The notes below the pieces were generated by a model that saw only the letters and a list, made by a program, of their open reading frames with translations, was not told where the DNA came from and searched no databases. From positions 124,001 to 188,000 of the forward strand of contig JBBQUM010000002.1 in NCBI GenBank assembly GCA_038212445.1: a stretch of 64,000 bases of DNA. Direction: 5' to 3'. The stretch's first letter is position 1. Each line of letters begins with the position of its first letter. Both the position numbers and the translations under genes were made by a program. The stretch is from TMP-7 sp038212445 (GTDB taxonomy: Bacteria > Acidobacteriota > Terriglobia > Bryobacterales > Bryobacteraceae). Below are positions 8,493 through 16,915 of this stretch, one piece after another.

Positions 8493-11015
8493 TCAATTCA
8501 CAAAAGAAAATTCGTTCGCGCTCAACAATGCCTGCGCGTACTGAGGCCACGTCCCAGACTTCAGAAACTCCAGGGCCTTCTTGGTCTCCAACGGCAGCGG
8601 AGGACGGCCGAGAGCTAACTCGTACGCCTGCTGAATCTTCTCAGTGTCGCTGCCCTTGAGACGCGCGGCAAACGCCTCGGCCTCGCGCATCATTAACTCA
8701 CTGTTCATGAAGAACAACCGCTGCAGTGGAACATTGGTTTCCATTCGCTGCTCGCTCGTATTGTTCGGATTCGGGAAGTCAAAGAGAGCGAGATATCCGT
8801 CGAGCCGCCGGCGGCTAACGAACCCATACACCGTGCGGCGCTTGAAATCCTCAGTCATTCGGACCGGCGGACCACCGGCGCTTAGATCCAGGTCGCCTGC
8901 CACCGCAAGCACTGCGTCGCGCAACGCCTCGGCATCCAGCCGCCGCCGGTTATAGCGCCAGAGCAACCGGTTCTCAGGATCGGATTGAAACGCCGCTTCG
9001 TTGTATGCGGCACTTTGCTGATACGCGGCCGACAGCATAATCTCACGATGCAACTGCTTTAGTGACCAGCGTCCGTCGATGAGTTGCTGAGCTAGCCAGT
9101 CAAGCAGTTCGGGATGACTCGGACGATCGCCCTGCCTTCCGAAGTTACTCGGCGTACGAACCAGGCCCTGTCCGAAATGATGCTGCCAGATTCGATTGGC
9201 GATCACCCGCGCAGTGAGCGGATTGGCCGGAGACACAATTGCATTTGCCAGATCCAACCGGCCGCTTCCTTCGCTGAAGGGCTTCTGGCCGTCGGTAGAT
9301 AGGATCTGCAAGAATCGTCGCGGAGCCACATCGCCAAGAGTGTCTTGCGAGCCGCGGAGATGGATGCGCTCATCGCGCGGTTTGTCATTGTCCGCCATCA
9401 CGTGCAGGAAGGGATACTGCGCGGGAAGATCACTCTCGAGTCTCTTCAGATCCGCCCGCATTCGCTCCAGACGTGCTTTCCACGCCTCTCCCAGGAAGCG
9501 GTCAATCTTGCCGTCCCCATAATGCACAACTCCGCTTGAACCGTAGATCTCGTTCCACAATACAAAGCGATCCCGCTCCATCGACTTCAAACTAGCCTGC
9601 GAAAGCGCGTCCCGGCTCGGGTTCAGCCCAAGCAGAATCTTGTTCTCCTCGTCGATGCGATTCTTCTCGGTATTCACCGCCACAACCAGCGTTTGGAACT
9701 CCAAGGCTGCTTTCGATGACTTCGACGCATACCAGCCGTTCAAGAACGGATGGTCCTTCTCAGTCTTCGCCAGATACTTCTTCCAACGCTCCACCGTGTC
9801 AGCATCGAGACTAGTGTCCGTGCCTAACATATAGTCCGCGGTACGCGACGCCAAGACCGCCGACAGACTATCGCTTTGCACTTTCACAAAATCGGCGATC
9901 AACTGCTTCTGGTCGTCCACCCGCTGCTTCTTGTCCTTCCAGCTCTTAACTTCCGCCTCGGGCACGAGCGGAAACTCGCTGATGTGCGAACTGGTGAAGA
10001 CGCCCATCATCGAGTAGTAGTCCTTGGTAGGGATCGGGTCGAACTTGTGGTCGTGACACTGTGCGCAGGCAACCGTTAGTCCGAGAAAACCGCGCGCCGT
10101 CGCGTCTACACGCTCGTCCTGAAACTCCGGGCTGAGCGCGTAGAATCCCAGGCCGGGCTCATACTTGCCGCGCTCCGCCGCAGGCATGTGGTCCGCGGCA
10201 AGTTGCGCCTTGACGAAAACGTCGAACGGCATGTCGTCGTTGAAAGCCTGGATCACCCAGTCGCGATAGCGGAATGCATTGGGATACGGATTGTCGCGTT
10301 CACTGTCGAGCTTATCGTCGGAATAGCGCGCCACATCGAGCCAGTAACGGCCCCACCGTTCGCCGTAGTGGGGAGAAGCGAGCAGTCCGTCCACTACCCT
10401 CGCAAAGGCATCCGGCGATCGATCCGCGACAAACGCCTCTACCTCGGCCGGCGATGGCGGCAAGCCGGTGAGGTCGAACGATGCGCGGCGAATCAGCGTC
10501 CGGCGATCGGCAGGCACCGCGGGCTTCATGCCCTTCGCTTCGAGCGCTGCGAGAATAAACCGGTCAAGATTCGTTTTGGGCCACTTCGCATCTTTTACCG
10601 CCGGCGCAGCCGGATTCTTGATCGGCTGATAGGCCCAGAATGCACGCTGCTCCGGCGCGATCTTGTACTCGGCTACTTGTACCGGAGCGTCCGGATACTT
10701 CGCACCGTCCTTCACCCAGTCGGCCAACAACGCAATCTCAGCATCTGAGAGCTTGCCCGACGGCGGCATCTTCAGTTTTGGATTTTGATAACGAATCGCT
10801 TCGATGAGTAGGGATTTGTCGGGGTCGCCGGGGTGAATGGACGGACCGCTCTTGCCGCCCTTCAGCAACGTCTCGCGCGAGTCCAATTGCAGACCTGCCG
10901 TCTTGGCGCTGCCGTGGCAACTGTAGCAGCGATGCGCAAGAATCGCCACCGGCTCCTCAGCCGGAAGAAGACAGCAGACAAACGCCAGAAAGATCGCCCG
11001 CACAGTTGTCTTCAT
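8493..11015 (-). CDS. PSD1/DUF1549/DUF1553 protein with N-terminal cytochrome c domain
   Basis: 840 aa with a cleavable signal peptide (about 1-19). A planctomycete-type cytochrome c domain follows, with heme site CYSCH at about residues 31-35 and a likely axial Met in KLKMPPSGKLSD. DUF1549 (about 140-340, WPKTNLDRFILAALEAKG, FDLTGLPPSPAEVEAFV, GERWGRYWLDVARYSD and CAQCHDHKFDPI, a possible second CxxCH) and DUF1553 (about 560-810, NPLTARVIANRIWQHHFGQG) follow. Domain order and length match the PSD1 family of Planctomycetota and Acidobacteriota. It is probably periplasmic and redox active. It is transcribed just ahead of the DUF1501 gene. The family function is unknown, though it is often found near polymer-degradation genes. 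Confidence 0.9.
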   Translation of the reverse strand: MKTTVRAIFLAFVCCLLPAEEPVAILAHRCYSCHGSAKTAGLQLDSRETLLKGGKSGPSIHPGDPDKSLLIEAIRYQNPKLKMPPSGKLSDAEIALLADWVKDGAKYPDAPVQVAEYKIAPEQRAFWAYQPIKNPAAPAVKDAKWPKTNLDRFILAALEAKGMKPAVPADRRTLIRRASFDLTGLPPSPAEVEAFVADRSPDAFARVVDGLLASPHYGERWGRYWLDVARYSDDKLDSERDNPYPNAFRYRDWVIQAFNDDMPFDVFVKAQLAADHMPAAERGKYEPGLGFYALSPEFQDERVDATARGFLGLTVACAQCHDHKFDPIPTKDYYSMMGVFTSSHISEFPLVPEAEVKSWKDKKQRVDDQKQLIADFVKVQSDSLSAVLASRTADYMLGTDTSLDADTVERWKKYLAKTEKDHPFLNGWYASKSSKAALEFQTLVVAVNTEKNRIDEENKILLGLNPSRDALSQASLKSMERDRFVLWNEIYGSSGVVHYGDGKIDRFLGEAWKARLERMRADLKRLESDLPAQYPFLHVMADNDKPRDERIHLRGSQDTLGDVAPRRFLQILSTDGQKPFSEGSGRLDLANAIVSPANPLTARVIANRIWQHHFGQGLVRTPSNFGRQGDRPSHPELLDWLAQQLIDGRWSLKQLHREIMLSAAYQQSAAYNEAAFQSDPENRLLWRYNRRRLDAEALRDAVLAVAGDLDLSAGGPPVRMTEDFKRRTVYGFVSRRRLDGYLALFDFPNPNNTSEQRMETNVPLQRLFFMNSELMMREAEAFAARLKGSDTEKIQQAYELALGRPPLPLETKKALEFLKSGTWPQYAQALLSANEFSFVN

Positions 11016-11063
11016 ATTACAAGGTGACGCAAGCCTGTGCGGGCGGTTTGAGCAAGGTTGAAT

Positions 11064-11817
11064 CTATCGTCGTCTGCGGCGCGCGATCGCCGCCACCAGC
11101 AGCAGACCGGCCCCGGCAAGTCCTGCGGAAGCAGGCTCCGGAACAGAGCTGACACTGAGCTGCGCAGTCAGGCTGCTAGGGAACGTCAGCGTGCTGCCCG
11201 CCTGCATGTTCGACACGGTCAATGTGCTGATTAAAGTCCAGGACGTGCCGGTAATCGTATCGATGGTCACCGGACCGGCGGAGATACTTCCCCCCGAGTT
11301 CAAGCTCGCGGCTTGAGACACCGACCCAAGTACATTGTTGTTCTCATCGATGACACTCGCGCCTAGCAAAGCCGACAGCAGATTCGTGTCGGTGTATGTC
11401 CAGTCCAGGCCAGCGGCGAGCGCATATCCCGGCGTGAGACCAGTAATGCCGGTGGTCCGCATCGTGATAAACAGCGATGCATCGCAATTGCCTGCACGCG
11501 AATCACAGGTGATGGAAGTTCCGGTAAAGCGCAGAGTGGCAGGCGGCTCAGTAAAACTTAATGACGGACCTTCAGAACCGCAGGCACCATCCCAGCACGC
11601 TTCTGATCCTAGGAAGTGGACGCCATCAGAGTTGATCGTGTAAGTGCTGATCGGCGTCGCAGTACCGTTGTTGTATACGTTCAGACTCGCAGGGTTGGAG
11701 AGGTAGGTAGTGTTGTTGATCGTCACCTAAATATTCATTGCTGATCACTAACCCGGCAAGCGCCGGTATGCCACCTACCATCGCGGCCGTAAGACCACGC
11801 AGCAGAAATCGAGACAT
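11064..11817 (-). CDS. PEP-CTERM sorting-domain protein with signal peptide in a shifted frame
   Basis: The main frame (11726-11064, 220 codons) encodes a Ser/Thr/Asn-rich secreted protein ending VPEPASAGLAGAGLLLVAAI then RRRRR. That is the PEP motif, membrane segment and basic tail recognised by exosortases. Read alone it has no signal peptide. A good one (MSRFLLRGLTAAMVGGIPAL) starts at ATG 11817, with AGGAGG 10 nt upstream, but runs in the other frame up to about 11727. Removing one G from the TTAGGTGACG run fuses the frames as NEYL-VTINNTTYLSNPASL. So the intact gene is 11064-11817 with one extra base, either a real frameshift or an error. No recognised domain is seen between the two ends. 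The exosortase at 58.4 kb could process it. Confidence 0.75.
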
Positions 11818-11888
11818 TCGAGAAAGATCCTCCAAGATCCGTTCCCGATTGTATGCGGCTCAATAGCCCCATAGCCAACAGAGTTGAG

Positions 11889-11904
11889 TGATTTGTTTAA
11901 ATCA
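11889..11904. promoter_or_regulatory. AT-rich 6-bp inverted repeat between PEP-CTERM and C45 genes
   Basis: TGATTT-GTTT-AAATCA forms a perfect 6-bp inverted repeat in the 118-bp gap upstream of the PEP-CTERM gene. It could be an operator or a small hairpin. On the gene strand a -10-like TACAAT lies about 30 nt before the PEP-CTERM ATG, so this gene would have an ordinary leader. Confidence 0.25.
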
Positions 11905-11935
11905 TTTGCGGGTATCCGCGTTAGGACCAGTGAGA

Positions 11936-14728
11936 CTAATCCGCTTTCCCGTTATGCAATGTGATCACGGCCTGGGGCAGCAGGCTTGACCTTGCCGCCT
12001 TAACCGTCTCGAGTGCCGAGTTGCCGGCCACCACCAGGAACATCCGCCGCGCATCAAACGGACTCGCGGCGGCGTAGCTCAGCGCGTCGTATTCAGAGGC
12101 GTGCGGCTTCCCGTCGACCACAAAATTCGCGCCGGCATAGTCCATGCCAATCCGGCTCGCCACCGCCGCAAGAGCTTGGTTCGCCTCCGGACGGCCGATG
12201 AAAACCACATCGTGCGTCCGCAGATCCTCTTCGGTGACCTCAAAGTCTTTCTTGATCACTGGAGAGTGCTCAAACACATCGTGAAGCAGGAACTGCTCGG
12301 CCGCATAGCGATTGGCGCCGGCCTCAGCCATCGTGCCGTACACGATCAGCATTGATCCATAACGATCCTGCATCTGGCTCGCCAGGTACGACGCGCCGCC
12401 GTTATCGCCAGGAATCGCCACCGTGTCCAGCCACTGGGCGAAGAATTGGTCTAGCGGTTTGCCGCCAGCTTTCGACGCCGCCGCGCGAAACGCCGCCGTA
12501 GTAACCCGCTGTGTGGTGTGCTCGTCGAAGAACGCGCGCATTAATGCGAAAAACTTCTCATCCCCGAGATCTCCGCGCAACGCGTCCAGCGCCAGCGCGC
12601 CCTTGGCCGCAGCCAGACGGTTGGGAACATCGCTGTCGAGGGTCAACCGCAGGCGCGACAACGGCGTGTTCTCACGAATCTGATGCGACCGCGCAGCCAC
12701 CCGTAGTGACTCCACTGTCCGTCCCGCGCGCTCGCTCGTCAGCACTCCGTGATACGTAGCCGATCCGGCCGTCAGCCATAAATCGCCGTCCGACGCCGGC
12801 AAAATCCAACCGGACCACAATTTGGCCTCGTCCATCGCGGTTTCCGGTTTCTTTTCGGCCTTGGACATTGGCGAAGCCGCGCCCGAAGCGCCTACCCGCG
12901 CCGCCTCGGAGAGCTTAGCCGAAAACAACCGGTAGCCCGATGGGAACAGACCTTCGTTAATCCCGTTCTTGTCCCGGTCACCTCCCAAACGCTCGCGCTG
13001 ATTCGGCTTTCCAATCGCGGCCCACACCAACATCTCGCGGGCCATCTCAGCGGTGGCAATCTTGGCGTCCATCGCCGACATGGAAACCAGCGGGGATGTG
13101 CGAAAAGCTAAAAATCCAAACTGCTCGTCGATCGAACCCTTGTGCTGCCGGTACATCTCCTGCCATTTGATGTCCCGTACCGACGGCGAAAACGCGACGT
13201 CCTCTGGAGACCCCTTCGGATCCGGCAGCAACTCCAACCGGACATCCAGATCCTTGGCGTTGTTGCAGCCCCAGTAGAAACCCTCTGTGCCGCCAAACCA
13301 CTCGTTCTTCGAACTGCGCCACAACTTCGTCTTGTAGGTGCCGAGTTCGAACATCGCAATCTCATCGGTCTTGCCGTCGCCGATCATCCACTCATTGGTG
13401 TACAGTCCGTTGTTCTTCGTGTTCAGGTGCTCTACCACCTGATCGATGTCGCCACCGTACTGGATCGCCTTACGGGCGCGAAATGCCACTGGCGTACCCT
13501 CCCGGTTGAATGGCGACTGCCGGATCGTGGTCTCCGTCAACACCACTCCGGCATCGTTCTGATACCAGTCGGTGCCGCTTTCAATCCCGCCCGGATACGC
13601 CTGCATCAGCAACCTGTGTCCCGCCGCCGGCTGAATGTCGAGCATCACGTTGGTTTGCTCGGCCAGCGTCAGCGACCAGAAAGTCGTATGACCGACGATC
13701 ATGTGGCCGTCGCGCGTAGCTTTGCCAGTTGCGGCAAAAGCAGAGCAGCGTTCGTTCGGAGGCACGTCAGCCTTCTGCTCCCCATAACCAGGCATCACGA
13801 AGCCAATGCCCTCAAGGCCCGTCTTCGTTACACGCAGCGCCGACCGCAGATCCCCGATCTCGACAATTGTGTTGGCGGTTGCAATATCCAGCAGGTCCAC
13901 CTTGCGCCCGTGCCACTTCGCACCCGCTGCCGCCGCGCCATCGGCGATGCCCTTCATCTCCTCGCGGATTTCCTCGTCGAAGCCCCGCAGGAACAAGGCA
14001 TCGGCCGTGATCCTTCCCCACTGCCAAGCCGACTCCCGCGACTTCGCGTCGATCTGCGCAGCACAACGATCCAAATACCGTTCAATCTCAGTCGGCATCA
14101 AATATCCGTGCTGATAGCCGCGTTCATACGGCTTGCCTTCAATATGAAGATAGATCCAGCCCGCGCTCGGATAGCGATACGCTGGTCCAAACGTGCGCAC
14201 CGATGCTTTATCAGGAGCGATCGGTATCGAGCCGATCTCCTCCACCGAAATTCCGTCAAACCACGCGCGACCGCGAAACGCTCCGCCCTCAGCTACCCGC
14301 AGCATCACAGCGTCCTGTGACCGGCTGGCGGTAAAACGCAGCTTCAGCCGCGTCCACTCGCGCGTTCCCGCAACCGACTCTGAGTGCACGTCGAATGGCA
14401 TCGAACTCATCGACAGCGTCGCGCCCACAGCAATCGGCGACCGTCCACCATCGCGCACGTCCAAGCCGTCCACACGCACCCAACCAGAGATCTCGTAGTG
14501 CTTGCCAATCCTAAGCGACACTGCGGAGGATCGTACAATCGCGTCGGACTCACCGTTAGACTCAACGCGCAGCGCAGGACGCCCTTCACGCTTTACGGTC
14601 GCATCTGGCTGTGCGGTGCCCCGCACGGCGGTCCACGATTTCCAACTTGTATCGCTAGTGGTGGTGAATAAGGCAGGAGCCCCGGAAAGCAGGCTGGCGC
14701 AGAGTATCAGCAGTCCCAGGCGGATCAT
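11936..14728 (-). CDS. Exported C45-type (Ntn) hydrolase fused to an M1-aminopeptidase-like tail
   Basis: 930 aa with a signal peptide (1-17). Residues about 20-165 look like a carbohydrate-binding-type jelly roll (YEISGWVRVDG, WTRLKLRFTAS, GRAWFDGISVEEI). Residues about 185-560 resemble the C45 acyltransferase/phospholipase-B-like Ntn-hydrolase fold: KPYERGYQHGYLMPTEIE, EMKGIADGAAAAGAKW, and NERCSAFAATG, in which C328 would be the self-processing nucleophile. The last ~250 residues (GDEKFFALMRAFFDEHTTQR, PLDQFFAQWLDTVAIPG) look like the C-terminal part of M1 metallopeptidases without the HExxH domain. It probably cleaves an amide or ester bond outside the cytoplasm. A TACCAT box lies 7 nt before the ATG. 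Confidence 0.7.
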   Translation of the reverse strand: MIRLGLLILCASLLSGAPALFTTTSDTSWKSWTAVRGTAQPDATVKREGRPALRVESNGESDAIVRSSAVSLRIGKHYEISGWVRVDGLDVRDGGRSPIAVGATLSMSSMPFDVHSESVAGTREWTRLKLRFTASRSQDAVMLRVAEGGAFRGRAWFDGISVEEIGSIPIAPDKASVRTFGPAYRYPSAGWIYLHIEGKPYERGYQHGYLMPTEIERYLDRCAAQIDAKSRESAWQWGRITADALFLRGFDEEIREEMKGIADGAAAAGAKWHGRKVDLLDIATANTIVEIGDLRSALRVTKTGLEGIGFVMPGYGEQKADVPPNERCSAFAATGKATRDGHMIVGHTTFWSLTLAEQTNVMLDIQPAAGHRLLMQAYPGGIESGTDWYQNDAGVVLTETTIRQSPFNREGTPVAFRARKAIQYGGDIDQVVEHLNTKNNGLYTNEWMIGDGKTDEIAMFELGTYKTKLWRSSKNEWFGGTEGFYWGCNNAKDLDVRLELLPDPKGSPEDVAFSPSVRDIKWQEMYRQHKGSIDEQFGFLAFRTSPLVSMSAMDAKIATAEMAREMLVWAAIGKPNQRERLGGDRDKNGINEGLFPSGYRLFSAKLSEAARVGASGAASPMSKAEKKPETAMDEAKLWSGWILPASDGDLWLTAGSATYHGVLTSERAGRTVESLRVAARSHQIRENTPLSRLRLTLDSDVPNRLAAAKGALALDALRGDLGDEKFFALMRAFFDEHTTQRVTTAAFRAAASKAGGKPLDQFFAQWLDTVAIPGDNGGASYLASQMQDRYGSMLIVYGTMAEAGANRYAAEQFLLHDVFEHSPVIKKDFEVTEEDLRTHDVVFIGRPEANQALAAVASRIGMDYAGANFVVDGKPHASEYDALSYAAASPFDARRMFLVVAGNSALETVKAARSSLLPQAVITLHNGKAD

Positions 14729-14786
14729 GCTGTCTATGGTAACGCGGGATCAGGAAGGAAATTTTAAGCGCGATGGGCCCACAGAA

Positions 14787-15719
14787 CTAGAGCGAAGGGT
14801 TCCAAATGAACTTGCCGTCGCGGTTGATGTACCCTTGACGGTTGCCGAGCCAAACCGGCGCCAGCGCACCGTCGAAGTCCCCCGCCTGATCAAACTGCGG
14901 ATTGATCTCGAACTTGCCATCCTTGTTGATATAGCCGTATCGCTTGCCCAAAGCCACACGCGCGAGTCCGCCGTTAAAGTCGCCGGCCTCATCAAACTGC
15001 GGTGCGATCGCCACCTTGCCGTCCTTGTCGACGTAACCGAATTTCGCTCCGAATTGCGCCACCGCGCGACCCTGGTTAAAACCGCCCGCGCCGTCGAACT
15101 GGGGATTCACGACGATCTTCCCGTCGCTATCGATAAATCCGTACTTCCCGTTCATCCGCACCAGCGCCCGGTGCTCCGAGAAGTTGCCCGCTTCGTCAAA
15201 CTGGGGATTGATCGCGAACTTGCCCTTTTTGTCGATGTAGCCCCACTTGCCTTCAACCGACACGGGCGCCTTACCGTCCGAAAAACGGCCGGCCCCAGCA
15301 AATTGAGGATTGATGACGAACTTGCCGTCTTTTTCGATGTAACCGAATTTGCGTCCAGCCGCCACCAGCGCCAGTCCGTCCGAGAACGGATCAGCGAGAT
15401 CATACTGCGGCGCAATGGCAATCTTTCCACGTCGATCGACGTACCCCCAACGCGAGTCCATCCGCACCGGCGCCATACCTTCGGCAAAAAGTCCCGCATC
15501 GTCGAACTGCGGTTGTATGGCAATTTTACCGGACTGGTCGATAAACCCGTACTTGCCGTTCACCTTTACCGGGTAGTCCGAGCCGTTAAACGAACGCAGA
15601 GAAAACGCTAATGCGATCGCAAGCACAGCAAAAAGAATGCCCGCTACCAATACTAGGGGGATGCCGCGCCTGACCTTGGTGTCGGCGGGCGTTATCGTAT
15701 CGGTGGCGAATTCGTTCAT
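14787..15719 (-). CDS. Membrane-anchored WG-repeat protein
   Basis: 310 aa. A short cytoplasmic start is followed by one membrane segment (about residues 20-42). From residue 53 to the end there are eight WG-type repeats of about 34 aa (102 nt in the DNA), each with the pattern [KR]-[YWF]-G-[YF]-[IV]-[DEN]-x-x-G-K-[IF]-x-[IV]-x-P-Q-[FY]-D. The Trp/Tyr-Gly pair is preserved in most copies (YGFID, WGYVD, FGYIE, WGYID, YGFID, FGYVD, YGYIN, QGYIN). The repeats would form a beta-propeller-like domain on the outer face of the inner membrane. WG-repeat (KWG Leptospira) proteins have no settled function; binding or scaffolding is a guess. Confidence 0.85.
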   Translation of the reverse strand: MNEFATDTITPADTKVRRGIPLVLVAGILFAVLAIALAFSLRSFNGSDYPVKVNGKYGFIDQSGKIAIQPQFDDAGLFAEGMAPVRMDSRWGYVDRRGKIAIAPQYDLADPFSDGLALVAAGRKFGYIEKDGKFVINPQFAGAGRFSDGKAPVSVEGKWGYIDKKGKFAINPQFDEAGNFSEHRALVRMNGKYGFIDSDGKIVVNPQFDGAGGFNQGRAVAQFGAKFGYVDKDGKVAIAPQFDEAGDFNGGLARVALGKRYGYINKDGKFEINPQFDQAGDFDGALAPVWLGNRQGYINRDGKFIWNPSL

Positions 15720-15805
15720 CGCCCATCAGCTAAGCACGAGAGAGCCCATTCATGCGGCTGCCTTTGGCCACCCACCTGCCTACGTGGCGGGAGGAGGGGT
15801 GAAAC

Positions 15806-16330
15806 GTGTTAGAAAAACAAAAATTACTCATAATCGGTGGCTTTGTGCTACTTGGAGGCTTGGCAATATGGGGATGGGCTCGTCACCCATCCGCCGCATC
15901 GGCAAATTCCTCAGTCTGGCCAGTTTCAACCAGTCAATCGCTCGACGCTTACGGTCAGCCGGTTGGCTCAACCGCGGGTGGTCAGCCCTGCGTCGCTGGA
16001 ATGGATGCGCCCGCGCCCGGTCAAGGTTACGGTCAGCCACAATTCGCCTCGCGCAACTACGTCCGAATGATTCGTGACGAGGAGCCAATCGCGGTTCAAC
16101 CGCCCGTCAGCGGCGAGGCGTACCGCGAGTCGTATCGGGAATCGAGTTCGCCCTTGTATCGAGAACGGTCCAAGAAGAACTCCGCGCTCATCGTCGCGGG
16201 TAGCGCCGGGACCGGCGCAGCAGTCGGCGCGCTTGCCGGTGGCGGCAAAGGCGCCGGCATCGGCGCACTCGTTGGCGGCGCCGGCGGTTTCGTCTATGAT
16301 CGACTGACCCACAAGCAACGCGTCCGCTAA
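15806..16330 (+). CDS. Glycine-zipper membrane protein
   Basis: 174 aa from a GTG start with a strong ribosome site (GAGGAGGGG, 7 nt upstream). An N-terminal membrane segment (KLLIIGGFVLLGGLAIWGW) is followed by a low-complexity Ser/Gln/Pro/Tyr linker. Near residues 130-160 there is a glycine-zipper hairpin (GSAGTGAAVGALAGGGKGAG, IGALVGGAGGFVYDRLT) of the YMGG/2TM kind found in envelope proteins and small lipoproteins. It probably sits in the cell envelope. No catalytic motifs are seen. It lies 16 nt before the methyltransferase gene. Confidence 0.7.
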   Translation: MLEKQKLLIIGGFVLLGGLAIWGWARHPSAASANSSVWPVSTSQSLDAYGQPVGSTAGGQPCVAGMDAPAPGQGYGQPQFASRNYVRMIRDEEPIAVQPPVSGEAYRESYRESSSPLYRERSKKNSALIVAGSAGTGAAVGALAGGGKGAGIGALVGGAGGFVYDRLTHKQRVR

Positions 16331-16346
16331 CTGCTACGCTGGCCCA

Positions 16347-16874
16347 GTGGACCGGCAGGCGGTAATCGAAAAATGGAACGAGCGGTACCGGCAAGGCTTT
16401 GATGACCTGCCGGTGCCGCTCCCGTTCTTCGTCAACGCCGTCGCTGAACTTACCCCCGGGCAAGCACTCGATTTGGCGTGCGGCCTCGGGCGACATTCGA
16501 CATATATGGCGGATCGAGGCTGGCAGGTCACCGCTATCGACGCCTCCCAAGTCGCCATCTCGCAGCTTCAGAAAAACGACCCACGCATCAATGCGATCGT
16601 CGAGGATATCGAATCGCCTGAATTCCAGGTTCCCACTTCCCCCTACGACCTTATAATCGACACATTCTTCCTCCACCGCCCCCTATTTCCCCAGATCAAG
16701 TCAGCTCTAAAGCCCGGCGCATTGGCGATCTTTGCGTTCCATCTTACCGGGACGTTCGGCATCACAGAAGAGGAAGTCAATCAGCTTAAGGGTGATTATG
16801 AAGTGATTTATTCACTGATACATACCGACATCCCAACCGTCGAATTAGTTCTCCGTAAGTCCTCGAAATCCTAA
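16347..16874 (+). CDS. Class I SAM-dependent methyltransferase (TehB-like)
   Basis: 175 aa. The SAM-binding motif I is LDLACGLGRHSTYMADRG, motif II is VTAIDASQVAISQL, and the post-motif region DLIIDTFFLHRPLFPQIKSA fits the small methyltransferases related to the tellurite-resistance protein TehB. It is cytoplasmic and the substrate is unknown. The GTG start is preceded by TACGCT with 6 nt between and no Shine-Dalgarno, so it may be leaderless although only 16 nt separate it from the glycine-zipper gene. It is followed by the cys operon after 41 nt. Confidence 0.75.
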   Translation: MDRQAVIEKWNERYRQGFDDLPVPLPFFVNAVAELTPGQALDLACGLGRHSTYMADRGWQVTAIDASQVAISQLQKNDPRINAIVEDIESPEFQVPTSPYDLIIDTFFLHRPLFPQIKSALKPGALAIFAFHLTGTFGITEEEVNQLKGDYEVIYSLIHTDIPTVELVLRKSSKS

Positions 16875-16876
16875 TT

Positions 16877-16910
16877 CCTATCGACAAATAGGGATTACCG
16901 TGATACCCTA
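16877..16910 (+). promoter_or_regulatory. Overlapping inverted repeats upstream of cysD
   Basis: The 41-bp gap before cysD holds CCTAT-N6-ATAGG (16877-16892) and TAGGG-N12-CCCTA (16889-16910). The second ends 5 nt before the cysD ATG. The site could be an operator for the sulfate-assimilation operon. No regulator gene is adjacent. Confidence 0.3.
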
Positions 16911-16915
16911 GGCCG

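Noticed and set aside
13142..14320. 392-codon plus-strand open frame opposite the C45-type gene
   Set aside because: Arg/His/Leu-rich shadow without recognisable motifs; the minus-strand gene has signal peptide and catalytic motif.
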